Of a stretch of DNA of 64,000 bases, positions 50,335 to 57,669 are shown piece by piece. Origin of the DNA: DASXUX01 sp036504595 (GTDB taxonomy: Bacteria; Planctomycetota; SZUA-567; H5-PLA8); the NCBI GenBank assembly GCA_036504595.1, contig DASXUX010000073.1, positions 1-64,000 on the forward strand, written 5' to 3'. Made by a program: the position numbers and the translations under genes. Below the pieces are notes generated by a model that worked only from the letters and a program-made list of their open reading frames with translations, was not told the origin of the DNA and did no database searches. Numbering within the stretch: position 1 is the first letter of the stretch; each line of letters starts with the position of its first letter.

Positions 50335-53300
50335 ATGACCGATGTCATTCGTAAAATTGCAGACGACCTGAGGCTGAAGGCGCCGCAGGTCCAGACCACC
50401 GTGGAACTGCTGAAGCAGGAGGCCCCCGCCGCGTTCATTGCGCGTTACCGCAAAGACGCCACCGGCGGACTGGACGAAGCGCGGATCCGAACGATCCATG
50501 AACGCTTCACGCAGCTTACCGAAATGGAACAGCGCCGAGCTCAGGCGATCAAAGCCATCTCGGCCGCCGGCAAGATGACGCCTGAATTGCAGGCCAAGCT
50601 GGACAGCACCGAAAACCGTGCCGAGTTGGAAGATCTCTACATGCCCTTCCGCGCTCGCCGGCGCGCCCGTTCCACCGCCGCCAAGCAAAAGGGGCTCGAC
50701 CCCCTCGCCGATCTGATTCTCAAGCAGCACCAGAAAAATGCTGGAACCGCTGTCGTGGCCGCCACGGCGCCTACGGCCGGCACGGAGGCCGGCACCACTA
50801 CCGGCACGGAGGCCGGCACCACTACCGGCACGGAGGCCGGCACCACTACCGGCACGGAGGCCGGCGCTACCACACCGTCGCCGGAAGCAAAGCCTGCCGA
50901 AGCGCAAGCCGCTCCTGCCGCAGAAGCCGCGACTCCAGCGCCGGTTGAAACTCCGGCCGCCGCTACAACGCCCGCTGCACCAACGGCGGATGCATCGCCT
51001 GCACCGGCAGCCGCCAGTCCCGAGCCGCAGGCCGCGCCTGCCGCCGAGCCCGCCGCGACACCTGCTGCGCTGGACGCTACCACACCGCTCACGGCCGGCG
51101 CGGAGGCCGGCACCACTACCGGCACGGAGGCCGGCGCTACCGCTGTCTCCTCCACCGCCGAGCAAGTTGTGAAGCCGTTCATCAATCCCGAAAAAAGCGT
51201 GAAGGACATGGCCGATGCGCTCGCCGGCGCGCGCGACATCATCGCCGAGCGGATCGCCGAATGCGCTGTGTGCCGCAAACTCGCCCGCGACCTGCTGCTG
51301 AGCGAAGGCAAGCTGATCACCAAGGCCCGCGAAGGCATTGATCTGAGCAAGGGCCGCTACGCCGCTTACGCGCAGTTCGCGGAGCCCGTCTCGCGCGTTT
51401 CTCTGCACAAGCTGATGGGCGCGATGCGCGGCGCGGCCGAAAAGCAGCTTACGCTGCTCGTGGAAGCCCCTCGCGAAAAGATCGTCCAGCAGCTCAAGGA
51501 AAAATTCCTGACCAATCCGGACGCCGTGCTCAAGCCCGAACTGGTCCTGGCCATCGAAGAATGTTACGACCGCCTGCTCGGCCCGGCGCTCGACAACGAA
51601 CTGCGCCAGGATCTCAAGCGGCGTGTCGATCTCGAAACGCTCGCCGTCTGCACGCGAAACCTGCACGCCCTGCTGATGCAGGCGCCGCTCCGTTCGCCGG
51701 TGCTCGCCATCGAAGCCACCGCCGCCGGCCTGCGCGTCGCCGTTCTGGATGCCAGCGGCAAGCTGTTGACGCACGCGACGCTGAATCCGGAGAAGGGCGC
51801 CGATGAGCGCAAGGCCGCCGGCGAAGCGCTGCTCAAGCTGCTCTCCGAACACAGCATCAAGACGATCGCGATCGGGAGTGGAACGGGCAGCCGCGAAGCG
51901 GACTTGTTCGTCCGTGAAGCGCTGAAGTCTTCCGAACAGAAAGACGTGTCGCCGGTCATGGTCTACATGCACGGCACGATTCAGACCGTGCGCGAAGACC
52001 TGAGCGACATCGACGCGACCGCTCGCGGCGCGGTTCTGATCGGCCGGCGCTTGCAGGATCCGCTGTCGGAGCTCTGCAAGATCGACGCCAGCACGCTGAA
52101 TCTGGCCCAGTACCAGCACGACGTTGATCCGGTGCTCTTTAAGCAGCACATCGATGAAGTTTTCGAAAGCTGCGTCAGCGACGTCGGCGTGGACGTGAAC
52201 GCCGCGCCGGCCACCGTGCTGCGTTATGTGGCGGGCATCGGCGCGAAGCAGGCCAGCCCGGTCATTGAGGCCCGCAAAGCGAAAGGCGGGTTCAAGTCCC
52301 GCGAAGATCTGAAGGACATGGCCGGCTGCACGCCGAAGACCTTCGAGTACTGCGCCGGCTTTGTGCGGATTACGGACAGCGCCAACGCGCTCGACAACAC
52401 CGCGATTCATCCGGAGGCGTACGCTGTCGTCGAGAGCATGGCTGCGTCGGTGAACACGCCCGTCAAGGACCTGCTCGGCAAAGCGGAACTCATCGACAAA
52501 ATCGAACTCGCGAAGTTCCAGAGCGAATCGTACGGCGAACATGCGTTGCGCGAGATCGTCAGCGAGCTCAAGCAGCCCGGCCGCGACCCTCGCGGCGCCT
52601 ACGTCAAGCCGGAGTTCAGCGAGGAAGTCCACGACGTCAAGGATCTGAAGGACGGCATGGTTCTCAGCGGCGTGGTGACGAACCTCACGGCCTTTGGCGC
52701 GTTCGTTGACGTTGGCGTCTATCAGGACGGCCTGGTTCATATCTCCGCCATCACGCACAAGTTCATCCGGGATGCGTCGGAGATCCTCACCGTCGGCCAG
52801 CGCGTGAAGGTCAAAGTTCTCTCCGTCGATACCGACCGCAAGCGCATCAGTCTTTCCATAAAGGATCTCGAACCCCAGCCCAAGCGCCAGCCACGCCCCC
52901 GCCCCGCTGCTGCCACGAGTGCTCCTCGTCCGCCGCGGCCACCGCGGCCTGAAGGCGCTCCGCAGGGCGCTCCCGCAACCGCCGAAGGCGCAGCCGCGGC
53001 ATCGCGTCCACCACGGCGCGATCGAAGCGGCCCGCCGCGCGACCGCCGTCCGAGACCGGATTCCTCTCGCCCCGCAACGGCGCCTGCGTCAACAACTGGC
53101 GCGTCCTCAACCACGCCCGCAGCCGCAGGCGCTCCAGCCGAACAGTCTGCCGCACCCGCCGCACGTCCGACCGGCGCGCGTCCCGAAGGCCGGCGCGACC
53201 GCTTCGCCGGTGCTGGCGCTGGCCGCCGAGGCGAAGGCGGCCGGGGTGACCGCGGCGAACATCGCGGCCCGCCAGTAAAGCCCGTCGAACCCGGCAAGCC

Positions 53301-53487
53301 CGATTACTCCAAGTTCTTCGTGCGCAGCAAGCGCAAGGAGCGCACCAAGACCGCCGGCCCCCGGAATGCGGAAGGCGCCTCCCGCGACGAAGTCCGCGAA
53401 GTCATGCACAAGCAGCAGAGCGGCGGCACGTCCCTGGCGGACCTGCTGCGCAAAGCCGGCGTCGGCGGCGAAGAAGGCAAGCAGTGA
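50335..53487 (+). CDS. tex: Tex-family S1 RNA-binding transcription accessory protein with a large repeat insert
   Basis: The protein has 1050 residues from ATG 50335, against about 780 in ordinary Tex. The N-terminal Tex region (QVQTTVELLKQEAPAAFIAR, RELEDLYMPF-like ENRAELEDLYMPF) runs to LADLILKQHQ. Residues about 135-275 are then an Ala/Pro/Thr/Gly insert holding arrays of TGTEAGTT. Tex resumes at VVKPFINPEKSVKDM and ARDIIAERIAE. A YqgF/RuvC-like domain (about 454, LAIEATAAGLRVAVLD), helix-hairpin-helix (about 620-655, YVAGIGAKQASPVIEARK) and S1 domain (about 775-845, VVTNLTAFGAFVDVGVYQDG) are intact. The last 200 residues are a Pro/Arg/Ala-rich tail ending SLADLLRKAG. Confidence 0.92.
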   Translation: MTDVIRKIADDLRLKAPQVQTTVELLKQEAPAAFIARYRKDATGGLDEARIRTIHERFTQLTEMEQRRAQAIKAISAAGKMTPELQAKLDSTENRAELEDLYMPFRARRRARSTAAKQKGLDPLADLILKQHQKNAGTAVVAATAPTAGTEAGTTTGTEAGTTTGTEAGTTTGTEAGATTPSPEAKPAEAQAAPAAEAATPAPVETPAAATTPAAPTADASPAPAAASPEPQAAPAAEPAATPAALDATTPLTAGAEAGTTTGTEAGATAVSSTAEQVVKPFINPEKSVKDMADALAGARDIIAERIAECAVCRKLARDLLLSEGKLITKAREGIDLSKGRYAAYAQFAEPVSRVSLHKLMGAMRGAAEKQLTLLVEAPREKIVQQLKEKFLTNPDAVLKPELVLAIEECYDRLLGPALDNELRQDLKRRVDLETLAVCTRNLHALLMQAPLRSPVLAIEATAAGLRVAVLDASGKLLTHATLNPEKGADERKAAGEALLKLLSEHSIKTIAIGSGTGSREADLFVREALKSSEQKDVSPVMVYMHGTIQTVREDLSDIDATARGAVLIGRRLQDPLSELCKIDASTLNLAQYQHDVDPVLFKQHIDEVFESCVSDVGVDVNAAPATVLRYVAGIGAKQASPVIEARKAKGGFKSREDLKDMAGCTPKTFEYCAGFVRITDSANALDNTAIHPEAYAVVESMAASVNTPVKDLLGKAELIDKIELAKFQSESYGEHALREIVSELKQPGRDPRGAYVKPEFSEEVHDVKDLKDGMVLSGVVTNLTAFGAFVDVGVYQDGLVHISAITHKFIRDASEILTVGQRVKVKVLSVDTDRKRISLSIKDLEPQPKRQPRPRPAAATSAPRPPRPPRPEGAPQGAPATAEGAAAASRPPRRDRSGPPRDRRPRPDSSRPATAPASTTGASSTTPAAAGAPAEQSAAPAARPTGARPEGRRDRFAGAGAGRRGEGGRGDRGEHRGPPVKPVEPGKPDYSKFFVRSKRKERTKTAGPRNAEGASRDEVREVMHKQQSGGTSLADLLRKAGVGGEEGKQ
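50773..50872 (+). repeat. Family A-derived 24-base tandem array in tex
   Basis: Four units of ACCGGCACGGAGGCCGGCAC plus CACT, each encoding TGTEAGTT. They look like slippage or recombination products of one family A half-unit. The array is in a coding region and has no spacers, so it is not a CRISPR. Confidence 0.92.
51091..51141 (+). repeat. Family A-derived array in tex, second block
   Basis: Two units (AGAEAGTTTGTEAGAT) separated from the first block by about 220 bases of Ala/Pro codons. Confidence 0.88.
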
Positions 53488-53504
53488 AGTAGTCCAAACA
53501 AAGA

Positions 53505-53530
53505 AGCGCGCTAACTCTGCGCGCTATTTT
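53505..53530 (+). terminator. Intrinsic terminator of tex
   Basis: AGCGCGC-TAACTCT-GCGCGCT, a 7-bp stem followed by ATTTT, begins 18 bases after the tex stop. Confidence 0.75.
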
Positions 53531-53716
53531 GGCCGAATGGACGGCGGCGTTGTTAGCGGCAACATTTGGGTAATAGAGACGGTCGGTGACCAGCCGCGTC
53601 TGACTTCCGCCATGGCGTAGTCCGGCGCTGCTCTGGAATTCATCCAACTGCCCGGCGCAACTCTGGGAGACGCTTATCTTTTCAGGCTGGCAGATGCGAT
53701 GGATCGATGAGGTGAT

Positions 53717-54519
53717 TTGAAGGCGGCGGCCGAATTGACGGATGCTTTCACCAAGCTCACGAAGGCCGGCATGGGTATCGCCAGTGCGATCGGAAAGGCC
53801 GTAGCGCCAATCCTGAAGCGTAACGCCGACGACCTTCTCAGGTATGCGGTGGCTGCCAAGAAGTGGATCGGAGATCACGAGGGGCTTATCCAGACGGCGC
53901 TCAAGGTCGGGACCGTTTTAGCGACCACAGGCGCCGCAATTCTCGGGTTCGGCATCGCACTTAGCGGCATCGGTTCTGCGATCGGTGGATTGCGGACCGG
54001 ATATGGCCTGCTGCTCTCGTTCGTGAACATTTCCTGGGCGCCGATGTTTGCGAGCCTCGCAGGCGGACTGAAGACGGTCGCGTTCGCCCGTTTTGCATCC
54101 GAGGGCGTTTCGAGTTTCTCCGTGATCGGCGGGGCGCTTACCGCCTTCAGTGCGAAGCTCGCCAACTCTGGCGGCATCATGAACATGGTTGCGCACGCGA
54201 TTATCGGCGGGATGGAGGCTGCCACTACTGGAGTCGTGCGCGGCTTCGGCATGATCGTCAGCACCGTGCAGGCGATTCCCGGCATTATCTCAGCCGCGTT
54301 CACTGCTGCCGGCGTCGCGATCTTGAAATTTCCTGTGCTTCTCGAAGCCGTCTCGATTGCGTTCGGCGCCATCGGGACAGCCGCCGGCGCCGCAGCAGCC
54401 GCGATCGTCACCGCCTTCGGTGCTGGCGGGGTCACTGGCGTGCTCGCGATGTTCGCCGCGAAGATCGGAGCAGTGTTCATCGCGATTGGGACCTTCATCG
54501 CCGGAATCACCCTGCCGAT
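53717..54519 (+). pseudogene. Phage tail tape-measure protein fragment
   Basis: From a TTG after an in-frame stop, about 268 codons read LTDAFTKLTKAGMGIASAIG, KAVAPILKRNADDLLRYAV and long Ala/Gly/Ile-rich hydrophobic stretches (GTVLATTGAAILGFGIALSG; AAIVTAFGAGGVTGVLAMFA). This is the composition and start-of-membrane-region pattern of a tail tape-measure protein of a tailed phage. It lacks the N-terminal part of the family and stops making sense at about 54519, where the antisense of a PAS-domain gene begins. No other phage structural gene is present. A dead fragment, not a functional gene, is likely. Confidence 0.6.
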
Positions 54520-55104
54520 TTCGGTTACATCGTGGAAGACGAGGACTACGCCGGATACCTGGCCCGTCTCAGTCAGAATCGGCGCGGCGCTGTCCTCGAT
54601 AGGCACCTCGCGGCCGTCTTTAGTTACCAGCGCAGTGTGGTTGGCCAACGCCACGGTGTGGCCCTCGCGCAAAACGCGCGCGACGATGTCTTCCGCCGGC
54701 TGGTGCGTCTCTTCGTTGACAATCTTGAAAACATTCTGGACGGGCTGTCCCACGGCCTCCGCGAGTTTCCATCCGGCAAGTGTGATCGCCACCGGATTCA
54801 AGAAACGCACATTTCCTTCGGCATCTGTCGTAAGCACCGCGTCGCCGATGCTCGTTAGTGTGACGCGCAAGCGTTGCTCGCTTTCGCGCAAAGCCGCCTC
54901 AGTTTCGCGACGTGCGGCATCGGCACGGTCCTGAGCTCGCGCGGTCCACCACACCAGGGTCGCGAGCGACGGCATCATTCCCAGCGCCAAGAGGGCAAGG
55001 TCCATCCCGCCGCCGTATAACCCGTGACTCAAGCCCAGACACACAATCCACCCGAGAGGTGCCGTCTGCGTAGGAATGCCAAAGCGCGAGGAACTCACAC
55101 CCAC
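54520..55104 (-). pseudogene. PAS-domain sensor kinase fragment, 3' truncated
   Basis: About 195 codons: a short N-terminal hydrophobic segment (MDLALLALGMMPSLATLVWW), a coiled linker (RADAARRETEAALRESEQRL) and one PAS domain (TLTSIGDAVLTTDAEGNVRF, TLAGWKLAEAVGQPVQNVF, VSGVVLVFHDVTE). The frame then leaves the family at VTE, exactly where the tape-measure fragment abuts on the other strand. No kinase core follows. The continuing open frame downstream is antisense to the phage fragment and is not protein. Confidence 0.65.
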
Positions 55105-55195
55105 GGCGCAAACGTGCGCGTTTGGGCGGCAACCCTTGGCGTGGTAAGCCCCGTCAGAACCCCATCGGTTCGCGCAACGCCAACGCGGGCGGCGA

Positions 55196-55214
55196 TTTCT
55201 TTTGCGTTTCCTTG
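55196..55214. repeat. Direct repeat, left copy
   Basis: TTTCTTTTGCGTTTCCTTG, exactly repeated at 57007-57025. The two copies bracket the FAD oxidase gene. Confidence 0.7.
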
Positions 55215-55248
55215 AGGCCCGTTGGCGGCACGGGATTGCGCCTAGTGA

Positions 55249-56748
55249 CTAAGCGGTTGTCTGTCCCTGATGCCGGTGTTGAAGCGTGAGATCCGTCGTT
55301 GGTTTTTCCACCTGGACCTTGTGCGCCGTGCGCGAGCTCTTCTCGCCATGCTGTGATTCAGGGCTCGGTCCCGCCATCGGCTTGATGTTCTGATTCACGC
55401 GGAACAGATTCAACGGATCGTACTTGGTTTTGACTGCGACGAGACGCTCGTAGTTGCCACCATAAGTCGCCCTGATGCGGTCTTCGCCCTCATCCATCAT
55501 AAAATTCACGTACGCGCCTCCCGCCGAGTAGGGATGCAGCGCTGCCCAGTACTCTTTCGCCCACGACGTAATCCGGTTCTTGTTGGCCGGGTCTGGATCG
55601 ACACCGACAATGACTTGAGCCCACGTGGCATTGCGGAAACTCCACGGCGTATCGCTCCCGCCAACGCGGTGCGCTGCACCATTGATTGGGTAGAGGTGCA
55701 TCGCTGAGCACGGGGTCGGAATATTCGAGCCGTGCTTGATGTGAAGCGCAATGGCCTCGTCGCTCAGTTCGTTGACAAAGTCGGCCTTCCAGTACCACTG
55801 CAAGCCCGAAGGGTACAGCGCATCGAACATGCTCTGGAGCGCCGGGTGGGGTACCGGGCCAACCAGATCGAGGGCCGGAGCCTTAAGACTGCGGATGGAC
55901 TTGAGCGCCCCCTCGACGTTTTCAATCGGCCCCGTGCAACACCATACGATGGCGCACATCGTCTTGCCATGGAGATGCTTCGGGAAGGGCGGTCCCGGCG
56001 GCACCGCCATGAAGGCGAAGAAGCCGTTGATGTCTTCTGGCGCTTGCACGATGAACTCGCGATACCACTTCATCACCTCGGCAGCCTGATCCAGTTCCCA
56101 TAGCATCGGCCCGGCATAGTCCGTGTGAATCGGATGCGCTTTGAAGACGAATGACGTGACGACCCCAAAGTTGCCCCCGCCGCCGCGTATTGCCCAGAAG
56201 AGATCCTCGTTCTCTTCACCACTCGCCGTTACGAAGCGGCCATCGGCCAGCACCATGTCCGCAGCGAGCAGATTATCAATGGTGAGACCGCATCGGCGCG
56301 TCAGATGGCCGAGTCCGCCACCCAGGGTGAGTCCTCCCACGCCCGTCGTTGAAATAATGCCGGTGGGCACGGCCAGTCCGAAGGTATGGGTTGCGTGATC
56401 CACGTCCCCCCATGTGCAACCGCCCTCGACACGGACGGTCCGCGCCACTGGGTCCACGCGAATGCCCTTCATGCGCGAGAGATCAATAACCAGTCCGTCA
56501 TCGCAGACTCCCAGGCCGGCGGCATTGTGGCCGCCACTCCGCACGGCAAGCAGCATCTGCTGGTTGCGGGCGAAGTTGACGGCGGCGATAACGTCCGCCA
56601 CATCCGCACAACGTACGATCATGCTAGGGCGACGGTCAATCATCGCGTTGTAGACCGTGCGGGCGGCATCATACGTTCTATCACCCGACTGAATCAGTTC
56701 ACCACGTAGACTCGCCCTGAGACTTTCCTGGGGTGTTTCGTTTGCCAT
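55249..56748 (-). CDS. FAD-linked oxidase (BBE-type, PCMH fold)
   Basis: The protein has 499 residues. ATG 56748 was chosen for GGAGAAGGGAT directly upstream; upstream extension lacks family similarity. The FAD-binding region has VRSGGHNAAGLG with His74 in the place of the flavin-linked His, then VEGGCTWGDVDHATHTFGLA, TTGVGGLTLGGGLGHLTRRCG, NEDLFWAIRGGGGNFGVVTSF. The C-terminal BBE motif is YGGNYERLVAVKTKYDPLNLFRVNQNI. Such enzymes oxidise alcohols, sugars or other small molecules with O2. No signal peptide is seen. It is intact and flanked by fragments of mobile DNA and direct repeats, so it is likely acquired cargo. Confidence 0.9.
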   Translation of the reverse strand: MANETPQESLRASLRGELIQSGDRTYDAARTVYNAMIDRRPSMIVRCADVADVIAAVNFARNQQMLLAVRSGGHNAAGLGVCDDGLVIDLSRMKGIRVDPVARTVRVEGGCTWGDVDHATHTFGLAVPTGIISTTGVGGLTLGGGLGHLTRRCGLTIDNLLAADMVLADGRFVTASGEENEDLFWAIRGGGGNFGVVTSFVFKAHPIHTDYAGPMLWELDQAAEVMKWYREFIVQAPEDINGFFAFMAVPPGPPFPKHLHGKTMCAIVWCCTGPIENVEGALKSIRSLKAPALDLVGPVPHPALQSMFDALYPSGLQWYWKADFVNELSDEAIALHIKHGSNIPTPCSAMHLYPINGAAHRVGGSDTPWSFRNATWAQVIVGVDPDPANKNRITSWAKEYWAALHPYSAGGAYVNFMMDEGEDRIRATYGGNYERLVAVKTKYDPLNLFRVNQNIKPMAGPSPESQHGEKSSRTAHKVQVEKPTTDLTLQHRHQGQTTA

Positions 56749-57006
56749 ATCCCTTCTCCCGCAGCCGGCATCCGTCAGGGGCCATAGCGTACGCACCCCA
56801 ATGCAATTTCAGGCAACCATGCTTGAACAGCATTGTCAAGACGTGCTCGTTCTCGGCGCTGGGCGACTCTGTCGCACGGATTATCGCGCGTGGTCACGCC
56901 TACCCGTCGAAAGAACACTCAATGAGGTCGTGGCTTGACGCTGACAGTCTAGTGGACAGTCATGGAATTGCGCTATTTCAACGGGCTCTGGACGATTTCC
57001 TTTGCG

Positions 57007-57025
57007 TTTCTTTTGCGTTTCCTTG
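57007..57025. repeat. Direct repeat, right copy
   Basis: TTTCTTTTGCGTTTCCTTG, identical to 55196-55214. Confidence 0.7.
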
Positions 57026-57087
57026 GCCGAATAGGGCGCACTTTAGGTCAACGGTTGGCAGTGTTTTGCACTTTCGGCGATAAACGA

Positions 57088-57132
57088 AAACCCGCGCAAG
57101 CCAAGGCGCATTGCTTTGACGTGCGCGGGTTT
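57088..57132. repeat. 11-bp inverted repeat next to the att-like site
   Basis: AAACCCGCGCA (57088-57098) and TGCGCGGGTTT (57122-57132) around a 23-base loop. On the minus strand a short T run follows, so it may act as a terminator; it could also be a recombinase or excisionase site. Confidence 0.6.
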
Positions 57133-57156
57133 GCGCGAAACCGCGCTAGATTTTAT

Positions 57157-57202
57157 TGGTCGGGGCGGAGGGATTTGCACCCTCGACCTCTTGCACCCCA
57201 AG
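57157..57202 (-). pseudogene. 3' half of tRNA-Pro(GGG), probable attachment site
   Basis: The minus strand reads CTTGGGGTGCAAGAGGTCGA then GGGTGCAAATCCCTCCGCCC then CGACCA. This is the 3' half of a proline tRNA from anticodon loop TTGGGGT (anticodon GGG) through stem GCAAG, variable region AGGTC, T-arm GAGGG/CCCTC, acceptor CGCCCCG, discriminator A and CCA. The 5' half is absent. The T-loop is TGCAAAT where TTCAAAT is expected. Tyrosine integrases commonly use exactly this half-tRNA as att core, and an integrase fragment lies 270 bases away, so this is best read as an attL/attR scar rather than a functional tRNA. Confidence 0.75.
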
Positions 57203-57468
57203 ACCTCAGAAACTACTTAAACCCTTGATTCATTATAGGCTCACAAGAACGTCAAAAGGTGTCCGTCGCGCCCTTGGCCGACCAGGTCTCAGTCTCTTGC
57301 AGAGTAGGTATGGCGGCAGAAGCCAATTTGAAGTTCCGCGCGTCTATAGGTCGTCTGCACCGCAAACTGCTTGCGCTTGCGGCACCAGGGGCTTTGAAAC
57401 GACGAACTCGTTGTCGCGGGCAACCCAATGACGTTCCGCCCGACCGCGACGGCACGCCAATTCCGTAG

Positions 57469-57669
57469 GGTCAGGAGGGCGATCCAGTTCGCAAGCCATC
57501 GCGGTGGACGTACGCCAAGAAGGATGCGACGGGAAGGGTGATCGATTGGCACGCACCGCGGCACACATTTGGGACGCGCCTCGGTTCCATGCCGGGTATT
57601 TATCCGAAAAGCGTTCTGGTGCGCCTGAAGTATCTCTGCCTCGAGATTCGAGTGTCATCTACTTCTTAG
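57469..57669 (+). pseudogene. Tyrosine recombinase (phage-type integrase) C-terminal fragment
   Basis: In the frame after an in-frame TAG at 57466, the translation reads KPSRWTYAKKDATGRVIDWH then APRHTFGTRLGSMPGIYPKS. HxxRHTFGT with the preceding DWH is the box-II signature of tyrosine recombinases. The upstream part with the first catalytic Arg and the C-terminal active Tyr (usually after MRHSxxxxTxxxY) are missing; the frame instead drifts and stops at 57669. It sits beside the half tRNA-Pro and has the usual integrase-next-to-att arrangement. It is non-functional. Confidence 0.65.

Larger units (their letters stand above)
56749..57156. other. Intergenic region between the FAD oxidase and the att-like site
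   Basis: About 400 bases with no supported gene. It contains the second direct repeat (57007-57025) and the long inverted repeat at 57088-57132. A TTTGCGTTTC run is partly duplicated in front of the repeat. Confidence 0.5.

Noticed and set aside
50773..50872. CRISPR array
   Set aside because: Units are 24 bases, directly adjacent with no spacers, and translated in frame as TGTEAGTT inside tex. No cas gene is present.
49942..52758. 938-codon open frame on the minus strand
   Set aside because: It is antisense to most of tex, lacks a ribosome site and consists of residues typical of reverse-frame GC-rich reading (Arg/Ala/Gly, AGLRAGSGAGLRAG runs from the family A array).
54520..54934. C-terminal third of the 405-codon plus-strand frame
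   Set aside because: This part is the antisense of the PAS fragment (Ser/Thr/Arg-rich, no tape-measure features), so the phage fragment was ended at 54519.
57156..57431. Plus-strand frame starting MVGAEGFAPSTSCTP
   Set aside because: This peptide is the well-known spurious translation of the antisense strand of a tRNA 3' end. It led to the half tRNA-Pro call instead.
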